Source: Talinum fruticosum
Taxonomy: Eukaryota > Streptophyta > Magnoliopsida > Caryophyllales > Talinaceae
DNA length: 64,000 nucleotides
Reading direction: 5' to 3'
NCBI GenBank assembly: GCA_021018815.1
Contig: JAITYX010000033.1
Location: 3,590,001-3,654,000 of the forward strand
The translations under genes were made by a program, and so were the position numbers. Of the stretch, positions 46,103-57,300 are shown piece by piece (positions within the stretch are counted from its first letter, which is position 1; each line of letters starts with the position of its first letter). The notes beneath the pieces were generated by a model that was given only the letters and a program-made list of their open reading frames with translations, made no database searches and had not been told where the DNA came from.

Positions 46103-47616
46103 TGAAGGTTTGCTCGGGGAGAGTCCGAGTCACCCTAGAGGGGGTGAATAGGGTGATGAAAAATTCTTTGTGAAGGCACACACCCTTTTGACAGAGAAGA
46201 ATCAAAGACAGATTCCGAGTCTAAGCAAGGGGTTATAAAAAATTGGACTCGGAATGTAATGAATCGGAGTAAACACGTTCAGCGAGTCTCTGTCCGAGTC
46301 TAGAATGAACTCAGAAATAGAACACGAGAGAATTTATGTGGAAACCCTCCTGGGGCGAGAAAACCACGGCCCGTGTCAATCCAGACACGAAGTCAAATCC
46401 ACTATTTTGAGTCCACAAAATACCGTGAACTTGATGAGAACCCGAGTTGCTCCCTTGGACAACTCTATACAAGTTTTCCTAGACTCGAAGTTCCCTTATC
46501 CGATCTAGTACTTCCTAGCTGAGATAACCCTTACAGCTAGGGACAACTAAGCTGAGTTAACCCTTACAGGCTTAGTCAAGGGACCTTACAAAGAATGTAA
46601 GAAGTGTTTGTAGCTGAGTACAAGACCTTACAACTCGTAAAGTAATGAATTACGAGTGGGAGTTGTAAGTTGAAGATTGAAAGTAAATACAATAACTTTG
46701 TTCAAGTTGGAGTATTGACGAGTATGTTTCGCTATCTTCAAGTCTTGTGAAGTGGCTTCTATTTATAGATAACCAGGCAGAGTAGCCGTTATCTTCATCT
46801 GCTGACCGAGAGTCCTCTGTGACCGTTGATAAGGGCTTTACGAGTCACTCGGAAAGTATCCGTTGAAAATATGGTCGTTGGACAACGGTTTAACTCTCTT
46901 GGAAGTCCCAAAACCATCGGTTGTGTCTTGAAAAGTGTGGTGAAAACCATCGTTAAGCTTGACCTTCCGGTTTTCCGGATATGGAAGCGGACGACTTCGA
47001 CACAATCTTACGAGACTAGAGCGAGGATGGTGAAAAGCTATATCTGCTGGTGATTTGATGTTCAAGCCGGCTACTTTTGTAATTTGAAAAGATATCCTCG
47101 ATTGAATAACCTACAAAAGTAAAACACCTTCGGTTCTCAAAGTATAAAATACTTTGGTCCAAGGTTAGACACGAGATAATAAAAATAATCATGATAATTA
47201 ACAAACAGATTAACTGAGTCGGAAAAGAAATGGAACTTTCGAGTCTAATATCCATGATACTCGGAATTCCATAAGGCTTAGTCTTAAGCAAGGAATCAAG
47301 TTCTATCAACAAATATCGAGTGGGAAACACTTGATGTAGACTAAGCACGAAAAGAACTATGAATGCTGACTTTGCAAACAATAGAGTAAATAATCATAAG
47401 TCGATTCGAGAATAAAGAACAAGTTTTCTGAGTCGTTAACTGAAAAGCGATTAAAGAGATAAGTGAAGGCCGAATCGCATAGAAAAGATACTATTTCACT
47501 CAAGTAAGTTTCTAAGACACAGAGAATGCCTTGGAATCAAAACACTATATGAATGACATCGTTATACCTGATTTTTGCATGACTCGAAATATATAGAGCG
47601 AGTGTCCGAGTCTTCG
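46103..47616 (-). repeat. 3' LTR of the copia element (1,514 bp)
   Basis: Matches 55330-56849 along its whole length with about 30 small differences. It has the inverted repeat TCACCCT...AGGGTGA (46130-46156) near its 3' end and a TATAAATAG-type box (minus) near 46758-46770. Confidence 0.92.
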
Positions 47617-47630
47617 ATCTCCCCTTTTTG
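47617..47630 (-). promoter_or_regulatory. Polypurine tract of the copia element
   Basis: The minus strand reads AAAAAGGGGAGATC directly before the 3' LTR. Confidence 0.8.
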
Positions 47631-47639
47631 ATGAAAGGC

Positions 47640-49890
47640 ATTCCATACTTAAACAGAAACTTTGTTAGAGGGAAATAGGTTGATTCCGAGTAGTTCGAAT
47701 AAAAGTAAGACATATTGAACAGAGCAATATACAATATATCGAGCAAAATAAAGTATGCTTGAACTTATTCACTCGGAAAAGAAAGAACTCGAAATTAATA
47801 ATGAAATGCATTCGGTTCATAAAAAAAATTATATTACAAGGGCGGAAAGAACTCCCCTAGATAAGACAACCAGATATCGACTACATTTCTCCCCCTTGCC
47901 TTTCAACAAAAACAAGAAACAAAAAGAAGGGAGAAAAGTACAAGTAATACACGAAATTGTCCGGACGAGAATAAAATTTTGAAAAGCGAAATTCGGAGGC
48001 ACGAGGAATCGTGACTCGGTGCATGGCTCCAACTAGGAGGGAGGGGATTTCGAGTGGAGGCGGAGGTGCGCCGGCGCTGATAAGACCTTGACGATGTGCT
48101 TGAGTGCGGCGAAGGGAGAACCGGAACAATTCGCAGGGGCTCGGCTCCGAGTGGTCGACCCGGAGAAAGTGGATCGAGGGTTCTTCCCTTGGGACCTCTG
48201 GGGCTGGAGGAGGCTGCTCTGGCTGACTCGGCTGGAGGAGCGAGATCTTCGACTCACTCGAGGCTCGCATGCGAGCTGAGTCTGACAACTTGAACTTGGG
48301 GAGCAGGTTGTCCCTTAGCAGCTGCCACGGCCTCTTCTTCCCTTGGCCGGAAGGAGCTGCCTCAGCTGCGGGTTCCTCGGCATCCTCCGCTGCATCTGCT
48401 GCTTCTTCCTCTGCTTCCTCGGCTTCCTCGCTCTCCGAGGAGGTCGGGCCTGGGCTCGAAGACGTCTCGAGATGGGTCGCGAGTCTTCGGGTCTCGAGCC
48501 GCCTTGGACCAGATCTCTCTCGAGGAGCTCGGCCGGCTCCTTCGCTCCTTAACCAGCTCTCTCATCTCAAGAACGAGAGGCTGCTTGCTCTCGGATCCGG
48601 GATCGACCGGTCTTTTGGTTGATGGTCGGACCACTGAAGGACGAGACTTGAAACCTCCGAGCATGTCTCCGAAATCGGAAGACACCGAGGTGATCTTGTC
48701 CAAGAAGACGAGGAGACAGGAGGGCGGAGAGAGATTTGGAAGCACTTGGAGGTGGAGGCACCACCAGGTGAAGAGGGAAGAGAGAGAGGGTTGATTTCGA
48801 GTCCGAGGTGGAGAAGGAGGCCTCGGCTCCGAGTTGTGAACCCGGACACCGGGGTTAGTTTCTCGGTATCCGTACCCTGGAGTTCCTTTTACCGACCACA
48901 ATGGCCGCCTCGGACACCGCGTTAGGGTCGGAGGGAAGAGGAACTTGAAATTGTTTGAAGACAAGGGTGAGAAGAGCACCGAAAGGAAGGGAGGTGTTCT
49001 TCTTGGTTTGGAGTTGAGCTGGCACAGCGGCCATTTGCTCAATGATGGAGGGGAAGAGGTCGACTTCGTATCCCTCCGGGATATCGAAGAGAGCTTTGAG
49101 GTGCTTGGAGTTGGGGTTCTCCTTGCTAGAATGCTTTGTGAGAAGAAGGTTCTCATCAGCGGGAAACACGAAGCCTGGCTTCGACTTCAAGCGAGTCACG
49201 GAAAAGTTCTTTCGGACCCGGGGAATTCTTTGGCGTACTTTTCAAAGAAGTCGTCGGCGACTTCGATGAAGGGGATAGGGTTGCTGTTCAAGAAGAGAGA
49301 AGAAACTTTGAACAGATGCAGTGAAGGAGAGAGGTGTTGATACTGAACGGTAATGTTACGAACCCTTGAGGTTAGAACATTTTTAGAGTGAGAGAGGTGA
49401 GTATAGAACTCGAAACGAGTTCGGGATAGATGAACTCGCTGAAACACAAGAAATGGTAGACTCCGGTGGTTTGAATATGGGACAACCAGGAGAATTTGGT
49501 TGTTGGGAAGAACTTGTCGTCCAGCGCAAGATCTTTGGGTGACAATGGGTTTAGAGGGGTTGAGCTTTACGGCTTGTTGGAGCGAGGTTTCTTTGAGGAT
49601 GAAGAAACTCGAAAGTCGGGGTGGTTTCCTCTTTTAGGCATTTTGAGAGATGAAAAGATGAAACTTTTCGAGAGAAGAGGAAAGAGAAGGAGGTGTAGAA
49701 GAGAAGAAAAACGAAAAAGAGAAGAGAGCGATCGAAAACTTACGAGAGAGAGAGAGCTTCTTCAACACTTGCAGACGATCAAGGAAACACTTGTTCACGT
49801 AGACAACTTTCCGCGAGAGGGTTTTCGTTTGAGAGGGAAGGAGTTCGAGAATACCGAGAGGAAGATGAATAGACGTTATTTATAGAGAAT
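47640..49890 (-). pseudogene. Extra ORF region downstream of pol (Sirevirus env-like position)
   Basis: On the minus strand, coding-like sequence starts near 49640 (MPKRG) and runs to about 48000. Recognisable blocks are EFYTHLSHSKN (near 49390), EVADDFFEKYAKEF (near 49230), ADENLLLTKHSSKENPNSKH and LFDIPEGYEVDLFPSIIEQM (about 49030-49160), then a Pro/Ser-rich tail. The same blocks occur in the second element at about 59650-61400, so the region is conserved within the family. The first half resembles proteins annotated in plants as putative plant transposon protein. Function is unknown. Sireviruses may carry env-like ORFs here, but I see no clear membrane segment. Frames are broken in several places. 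The gene name and class remain open. Confidence 0.55.
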
Positions 49891-50249
49891 ACGCGCGCCC
49901 GTTCACTATCCGTTAAGTAACTCCGTTCCGTCTTACCCGTCCATCGATCATTAATGCCCGGTGTGACGGTTCCGCTTCAACGGTTGAGATAACAACGGTT
50001 TGAAATCTGCGGTTAAGATCCGATCGCAGCGCTCGAGAAAGAGAGAGAAAAAGAGTTTGAAAATATAATCCGAAACTCTCCATTGTTCTAGAGATAGCTT
50101 CAGAAAATTTGATATCCAAATTTTTCTCTACGTCTGAGTTTGACTCGGAAAAGTTTCGAGTGACTCGAAACACGAAATAACTATCAGCCCAGTATCACAT
50201 GATCAATCGAACCAATGGTTATTGACAACTAAAGCACATAGCACGAGAA

Positions 50250-50900
50250 AAATGCAAGAATCATAACACGAAACTAAGCATTTAACATGCCAAGCTCATT
50301 CAGAATAAAACAGAATTGATCTTCACCAAGTGGCTTAGTAAAGATATCAGCTAATTGAAGATTAGTCGGAATGAATTCAAGTAAAATATCACCCTTTTAC
50401 GAGTGATCGCGTAAGAAATGATACCGACTTCAATATGCTTTGTTTTTGAGTGCTTGGACAGGATTCTTAGTGATACTGATTGCGCTTTGATTGTCACACT
50501 TGATTGGGACCGAGTTGAGAGATAATCCGAGATCCTTCAAGTGTTGTTTTATCCAGGAGAATCGAGCGCAACAAGCTCCAGCGGCAATATATTCAGCTTC
50601 GCAGTTGATAGAGCTACTGAGTTTTGCTTCTTTGAGTGCCGAGGATATTAGGGATTGACCCGAAGCGGCAAGCTCCGGATGTGCTCTTTCGATCTACTTT
50701 GTATCCTGCGTAGTCCGCGTCTCGAGTACCCGGTCGGACTCGGTTCCGAGTCTCCGGAGTACCACAGTCCTAGATTCCGAGTGCCTGCAAGATATCCGAA
50801 TATTCTCTTCACCGCGAGTGAGATGTGATTCTTTTGGATTAGCTTGAAATCGTGCACATAAGCAAACACTTGAACATTATGTCCAGTCCGCTCGAAGTAA
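50250..50900 (-). pseudogene. Copia RNase H domain
   Basis: Shows KRIFGYLAGTRNLGLWY (50770-50815), an EAEYIAAGACCARFSWIKQ stretch (50545-50600) and SVPIKCDNQSAISITKNP (50455-50510), the copia RNase H order. It is frameshifted at the YSRRG and SALKE positions. RNase H removes template RNA during reverse transcription. Confidence 0.8.
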
Positions 50901-50949
50901 GATATAGCAGAGATCCAATCATACCTCGATAGAGTTTCGATCTATTGCT

Positions 50950-51930
50950 TTACTGTCTCATCCGAGTCAAGTTTTATACTGCTTGCTCATAGGAGTAGAT
51001 GCGTGCTTTGCATCTTGAAGTTTGTATTTCTTCAGCGAGTTCCTTGGTGTACTTTGATTGATGGACAAAGATTCCATCTTTGTTTTGTTTGATTTGCAGC
51101 CCAAGGAAGAAATTGAGTTCTCCCATCATGCTCATTTGGAACTCTTGGCTCATCAACTCGAGAAAATTCTCGGCACAAAAATTCATTAGTAGCACCGAAA
51201 ATGATATCATCAACATATATTTGAACAATGAGAAAATCTTTCCCTTTGGTCTTTATGAATAGAGTCTTGTCGATCCGACCTCTTTTGAAATCATTTTGAA
51301 CTAGGAAGTCTGCTCGAGTCTTTCATACCAAGCTCTAGGGGCTTGTTTAAGACCATAGAGAGCCTTTTGAAGTTTGAAAACATGATTTGGAAATTCCGAG
51401 TTTTCAAAACCAGGAGGTCTGCTCGACATAGACCTCTTCTTCAATAAAACCATTGAGAAAGGCACACTTAACATCCATTTGATATAATTCAATATGCATG
51501 CAGGATGCAAATGCCAACGAGTATTCTAATGGCTTCAATTCAGCTACTTGGTGCAAAGGTTTCCCCACAATCAATTCCTTCTTCTTGATTGTAACCACTG
51601 AGCTACAAGTCTAGCCTTGTTTCGACAACTATTCCACCCTCATCCAGTTTGTTTTTGAAAACCCATTTGGTTCCTATAAGCTGGGTGGTCGAAGGTCGGT
51701 TGGTCGGAGTCCGGACTTGGTTTCTCTCGAATTGATTTAGCTCTTCTTGCATGGCCTCTACCCATTCGGGTTCATTAAGGGCCTCTAGTGCATTTTTGGG
51801 TTCGATCGAGAGAAATGAATGCAGTGAATGCACATAGATTATGAAGAGAAGAGCGAGTTCTTACTCCACTGTTGATATCGAAATAATGTTTTCTTGGGGA
51901 TGCCCGGAAGTAAATTTGAATGCTTTACCA
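50950..51930 (-). pseudogene. Copia reverse transcriptase
   Basis: Blocks: EWVEAMQEELNQFERN (51720-51770), GTKWVFKNKLDEGG (51630-51675), AFLNGFIEEEVYVEQ (51420-51465), PNHVFKLQKALYGLKQAPRAWYE (51320-51400), the catalytic YVDDIIFG (51193-51216) and MGELNFFLGLQIKQNKDG (51075-51130). The catalytic motif itself is intact. At least three frame breaks lie between the blocks, several adjacent to CTCGAG/CCGAG words. Confidence 0.85.
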
Positions 51931-51998
51931 GTTCTTTGATTCACCAGGTTTGATGGTTGAATTGCTTGATCTTCGAAGCTTGTTACGTGTGATCCTCT

Positions 51999-53370
51999 TC
52001 ATTGACTTGCTCGTTCGGAGCGACCTCCGAGTTGTCTCATTCCGAGCTTCCTCGTTACGAGTGGTCTCCTTCGAGTCTTTATAGACTCATCTTCGTCATC
52101 ATCCTTTCCGAGCTTCGGTTCCGAGTATGAAGATTCACTTGGTTTTCCCTGTTCAAGCTCATCAAACACTACGTGGATACTTTCTTCCACTTTGTTAGTT
52201 TTCTTGTTGAATATACGATAAGCTTTGCTATGAGAAGAGTAACCTAGAAAAATTCCTTCGTCCGACCGAGCATCAAACTTAGTAAGATGATCCTTACCGT
52301 TGTTGTGGACAAAGCACTTACATCCGAAAGATCCGAAATAGGAAATATTTGGCTTCCTTCCTTTGTAGAGCTCATAAGGTGTTTTCTTCGGAATGGGTCC
52401 GATGAGGCATCGATTGAGAGTGTAGTTGGCTGTGTTTACTGCCTCCGCCCGATAATAGTAAGGCAAGTTGTGTTCAATCATCATCGTCCTTGCTATTTCT
52501 TCAAGGGTTCTGTTCTTTCTCTCAACTACTCCATTCCGTTGAGGAGTTACAGGTGCTTGAGAAGTTGTGAGAAATTCCATTCTTGTCACAAAACTCGAGA
52601 ATTCCGAGTAGTCGAACTCCCTTCCATGGTCGGTTCGAATCTTTTGAATCCGAGTCCGAGACTCAACTTGAATCTTTCTACGAGCTTGCTGAACTCCTTG
52701 AAGGCCTCATTCTTATGCTTCAGAAAACACACCCAGGTAAATCTTGAAAAATCATCAATAATAACAAGTATGTAAGATTTACCTCCGAGACTCTTTACAG
52801 GATTTCACCACATAAGTCCATGTGTAGTAATTCAAGCACGTTGGATGTGGAAACTGTCTTGAGAGATTTGAATGAAGATCTGACTTGTTTCCCTTTGGTG
52901 CATGCTCCACATACTTTATCCTTCTCAAAAGCACGGTTAGGTAATCCTCTAACTGGACCAAGAGATGCAAGCTTTTTGATAGTATGCATGCTAATATGAC
53001 CTAATCTACGATGCCAAATCCAAGAATCATCTTGAAGATATGCTTTTAAACATGATAAGTTCCGACTTGGGTCGGAAAGAGGGATGATGTAGGTATTACC
53101 CGATCTCTTACCCGAGAGCTTTACCTCTTTGGTGGTCTCATCCGTGATGTAGCACTTGGATTGAGTGAATCTTACCTCTTGACCTTTGTCACAAAGCTGG
53201 GAGATGCTAAGTAGGTTGTATTTTAGTCCTTTGACCGGGTAGACTGGGCTCACCGGATTGTTTCCATTACCAATCTTCCCAATGCCCACTATCTTGCCCT
53301 TCTTGTCATCACCAAAGGTCACCTTTCCTCCTTTATATGACTCCAGCTCGAGAAAAGAGTCCTTGGTCAC
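51999..53370 (-). pseudogene. Copia GAG-pre-integrase and integrase
   Basis: The zinc-binding pre-integrase part (WIWHRRLGHIS and GACTKGKQ, about 52900-53030) is followed by the core (LHMDLCGE, IIDDFSRFTW-type block near 52760, NGVVERKNRTLEEIARTM at about 52480-52535) and the C-terminal part (KKTPYELYKGRKPNISYFGS at about 52330-52390, FDARSDEGIFLGYSSHSKAY). The core Glu lies in VERKN. Integrase joins the new DNA copy to the host genome. Frame breaks occur near 52795 and 52590. Confidence 0.85.
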
Positions 53371-53440
53371 CCGACATATGTCGAGAACATCCGCTGTCCA
53401 TGTACCGGTGTCCTTTTGATCTTTTACGAGTGACTCGCAA
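53330..53440 (-). pseudogene. Copia protease active site
   Basis: The minus strand reads YMDSGCSRHMSGD at about 53362-53403, where DSG is the aspartic-protease active site. One extra T just before CTCGAG at 53350 shifts the frame into the integrase part. Confidence 0.75.
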
Positions 53441-53979
53441 AAGCAGAGAAAATCTAACCCTTCTCACTTCCTCTAACGAACCCGAGTAACATTCCTTACT
53501 TGTGGTCCTTTTACGAGGAAGAAGGTGCTTCGGAACCCAGATTTGAATGACTTTGGGTTTAGTCCGATTCCGAGTCTTCTTCTTTTCGGAGAGCTGAGTC
53601 CGTGTCTCTTTCCTTTTAAAAACCTTTCCTTTTGAAACAGGAGAAAATGGTTTCTTTTTGTAGATAGGTCCGGGTTTAGTCCTCCTTTCATTTTTATGAA
53701 TGGGACCATGCTCGACCTTCTTGAACTTAACGATTACGGAATCCTTTTGAACAATTACGAGTAAGAATTAGATTCTTCCTCTTTGTTGAAACCAAGACCT
53801 TCTTTTCGAAATGAGACACATTGTGATCCTAAGAGCATATCAAGGTTCTTCTGTCCTTGAGAAAACTTCAAAACCAGATCTTGAGACTCAATGAGCTTAC
53901 GTTTCAGTTGCTCATTTTCTTTTCCGAGTAACTCGGACTCGGTCTCATTAGTATGAGCACTTGTCTTGAGTTCTCACGA

Positions 53980-55270
53980 GTGTCGGTCTCGAGTTTTCCA
54001 ATTCATTTTTAAAAAGGTGCTCTCGAAGTGATTGACTCAAGTTGTTCCTTGAAATGAGAAGAATCGAGAATTGGACTTTTCTTCCAAAGTAAAGATGTAT
54101 TTAGCTAAATCAACTTTGGAGAATTTGAGGAAATAGTTTATTACCTCTTGAGGATCGGTTTCCTCATTGTACGAGTACGTGTGCGAGTCGACTCCTTTTC
54201 GGTTTCGAGTCGATGGCTGCCATCGGACACTTTGAGTCATCCGAGTCTTCGTCCTCTTCGAGATGAATCCTCATCACTCCACGTTGCCATCATGGCCTTT
54301 TTCTTCTTCCTGTCCCTTCTTCGTTTTGGACGAGTCCTTGACTATGTGGTCTTTGCTGCCACATTCAAAACATCTAGAATTTTTAGACAAGGATAACTTT
54401 GTGGGTGAAGAAAACTTACCTTTTCTGTCTCTCTTGTCCTTTTTGTAGAATTCTTCTTTTGGCCTTTTATCCCATCTTTTGTGCTTCATCATTCTCTTGA
54501 AGCCTCTTGCAATGAGTGCCATGGGATCATCTTCGAGTCGGAGGAGCTTGGACTTGCTTCTTTGGATTACGAGGCTTTAAGAGCGATGTTCTTTTTGGAA
54601 GTACCCTCGGCATCTTCTTCTTCCGGATGTATCTCATGGGTCGAAGCTTTCCTATGAGCTCGTCCGGCTTCAAGATTGAGAGGTTCGAGCCTCTTCTATG
54701 GCGAGTTACCTTCGGACCCCATCGTTTCTTGGGTAGGCTTCGAGAATTTTCCAGGCACATTTCTTCATGGGAGATTTTCTTTCCCAAAGATTTGAGATTG
54801 TTGGTGATCTCGGTGAAGCGTATGAACATCCGAGTAATGTTCTCTTCGGCTCCATTTTAAAAAGCTCATATTTGTGAAGATACTTGGTCGATCTTCGCTT
54901 GTCTCACTGACTTGTACCTTCGTAGGTGTTGACCGAGTGTCCCACACTTCTTTAGCAGAGTCACGAGGCGAGACTCGATTATATTCTTACGAGCTTATGG
55001 CGCACATGAGGATGTTCATGGCTTTGAAGTTCTTTCGAACTTCTCCGCTTCTGTCGGCGTGAACTCGGCCTTTGTCTTTGGAAGAATTACGAATTCATCT
55101 GTCTTCGTTGGAATGTAGTTCCCTTGTTGTATGATTTCCCATACTTCTTCGTCGTGATCCATAAGGAAACATTCCATCGGCTTCTTCCAGTGACCGAAAT
55201 TTGAACCTTTGAATTTTGGTGGCTCGTTGGAAGATCTACCTTCGTCGAACTCTCCGGTGTTACGAGCCAT
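53980..55270 (-). pseudogene. Copia gag
   Basis: The ATG at 55268-55270 (MARNTGEFDEG) lies about 60 bases after the primer site. PPKFKGSNFGHWKKPMECFL follows, as in Sirevirus-type Gag. Downstream come RMFIRFTEITNNLKSLGK (near 54770-54830) and a zinc knuckle CFECGSKDHIVKDS at 54331-54372, in which the last Cys of the CCHC pattern is Ser. Gag forms the particle that packs element RNA. Three or more frame breaks separate these parts. The tail to 53980 is Glu/Lys/Ser-rich. Confidence 0.8.
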
Positions 55271-55316
55271 CCGATCTTTAAACCTTTGGATCGTTAGATC
55301 CTTTACGAAAGGCTAG

Positions 55317-55329
55317 GCTCGATACCAAT
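55317..55329 (-). promoter_or_regulatory. Primer-binding site (initiator tRNA-Met type)
   Basis: The minus strand next to the 5' LTR reads TTGGTATCGAGCC. The usual copia site is TGGTATCAGAGCC, so CAGAG has become CGAG. Confidence 0.75.
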
Positions 55330-56849
55330 TGAAGGTTTGCTCGGGGAGAGTCCGAGTCACCCTAGAGGGGGTGAATAGGGTGATGAAAAATTCTTTGTGA
55401 AGGCACACACCCTTTTGACGAGAGAAGAATCAAAGACAGATTACGAGTCTAAGCAAGGGGTTATAAAAATTGGACTCGAGAATGTAATGAATCGGAGTAA
55501 ACACGTTCAGCGAGTCTTTGTCCGAGTCTAGAATGAACTCAGAAATAGAACACGAGAGAATTTACGTGGAAACCCTCCTGGGGCGAGAAAACCACGGCCC
55601 GTGTCAATCCGGACACGAAGTCAAATCCACTATTTTGAGTCCACAAAATACCGTGAACTTGACGGAACCCGAGTTGCTCCCTTGGACAACTCTATACAAG
55701 TTTTCCTAGACTCGAAGTTCCCTTATCCGATCTAGTACTTCCTAGCTGAGATAACCCTTACAGCTAGGGACAACTAAGTCGAGTTAACCCTTACGGCTTA
55801 GTCAAGGGACCTTACAAAGAATGTAAGAAGTGTTTGTAGCGAGTACAAGACCTTACAACTCGAAAGTAATGAATTACGAGTGGGAGTTGTAAGTTGAAGA
55901 TTGAAAGTAAATACAATAACTTTGTTCAAGTTGGAGTATTGACGGTATGTTTCGCTATCTTCAAGTCTTGTGAAGTGGCTTCTATTTATAGATAACCGGG
56001 CGAGTAGCCGTTATCTTCATCTGCTGACCGAGAGTCCTCTGTGACCGTTGATAAGGGCTTTCGAGTCACTTAGAAAGTATCCGTTGAAAATATGGTCGTT
56101 GGACAACGGTTTAACTCTCTTGGAAGTCCCAAAACCATCGGTTGTGTCTTGAAAAGTGTGGTGAAAACCATCGTTAAGCTTGACCTTCCGAGTTTTCCGG
56201 ATATGGAAGCGGACGGCTTCGACACAATCTTACGGGACTAGAGCGAGGGATGGTGAAAAGCTATATCTGCTTGGTGATTTGATGTTACGAAGCCGGCTAC
56301 TTTTGTAATTTGAAAAGATATCCTCGATTGAATAACCTACAAAAGTAAAACACCTTCGGTTCTCAAAGTATAAAATACTTTGGTCCAAGGTTAGACACGA
56401 GATAATAAAAATAATCATGATAATTAACAAACAGATTAATCGAGTCGGAAAAGAAATGGAACTTTACGAGTCTAATATCCATGATACTCGAGAATTCCAT
56501 AAGGCTTAGTCTTAAGCAAGGAATCAAGTTCTATCAACAAATATCGGAGTGGGAAACACTTGATGTAGACTAAGCACGAAAAGAACTATGAATGCTGACT
56601 TTGCAAACAATAGAGTAAATAATCATAAGTCGGATTCTCGAGAATAAAGAACAAGTTTTACGAGTCGCTAAGCGAAAAGCGATTAAAGAGATAAGTGAAG
56701 GCCGAATCGCATAGAAAAGATACTATTTCACTCAAGTAAGTTTCTAAGACACGAGAGAATGCCTTGGAATCAAAACACTATATGAATGACATCGTTATAC
56801 CTGATTTTTGCATGACTCGAAATATATAGAGCGAGTGTCCGAGTCTTCA
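55330..56849 (-). repeat. 5' LTR of the copia element (1,520 bp)
   Basis: Whole-length match to 46103-47616. It starts (minus) TGAAGACTCGG and ends AACCTTCA against the primer site. The differences between the LTRs are discussed among the findings. Confidence 0.92.
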
Positions 56850-56854
56850 ATTTA
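56850..56854. repeat. Right TSD of the copia element (ATTTA)
   Basis: Identical to 46098-46102. Confidence 0.9.
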
Positions 56855-57163
56855 TTTTAAGTGATTTATTGACTCTACTTTTACACCCACGCGTCGACAC
56901 ACATCTCGGAATACACAACTTTGTGTAATCCTTGGAGCACATTAGATGTTTTGGATTACAATATGATACGTGCATGAAATACATATGCTTTAATGATGTT
57001 TTGATGCTTTTATTTGGGAAATTGAGTTCAATGGAGCATGTTTATGCTCCATTTTCGACTTTAAGTTTTTGTGCTTTGAGATAAATTATCCAGATTTGAT
57101 CACCAATACTAACTCTTCCCATGATTAGCTAGTATTTTGGGTGTTGAGAAGACCAACACGGTC
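56855..57163. other. Target-side flank of the copia element
   Basis: About 300 bases of AT-rich sequence with no recognised content. It continues the pre-insertion sequence from 46102. Confidence 0.4.
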
Positions 57164-57300
57164 TAAAGGTTTGCTTTTAGAGAGTTTAAATCACCCTAAG
57201 GGGTGAATGGGGTGATGAAGAAAATTAAACAATTTTTGCACCAATACAAACTAAAGCGATTCCGAGTCTAGAATGGACTCGGAAAGTCAATAACACGGAT
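57164..57300 (-). mobile_element. Copia LTR scrap (3' end)
   Basis: AAAGGTTTGCTTTTAGAGAG, then TCACCCTAAGGGGTGAATGGGGTGA and ATTCCGAGTCTAGAATGGAC, parallel the LTR 3' ends at 46103 and 22023. Only about 135 bases survive before the gypsy LTR. It may be the rest of the 3' LTR of the second copia element. Confidence 0.6.

Larger units (their letters stand above)
46103..56849 (-). mobile_element. Full-length Ty1/copia retrotransposon, Sirevirus/Maximus-like (10,747 bp)
   Basis: Paired LTRs (46103-47616 and 55330-56849), a perfect ATTTA target duplication, a tRNA-iMet-like primer site, gag, protease, integrase, RT, RNase H in copia order and a polypurine tract are all on the minus strand. LTR ends are TGAAG...CTTCA (the outer T of the 3' LTR has become C). 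Between RNase H and the 3' LTR lies about 2.5 kb with further coding-like sequence, as in Sireviruses (SIRE1 has an env-like ORF there). Frameshifts occur in nearly every domain, many beside CGAG/CTCG words. Confidence 0.92.

Noticed and set aside
48269..49340. Plus-strand open frames across the copia extra region
   Set aside because: They are opposite to the conserved minus-strand frame and are not kept in the second element.
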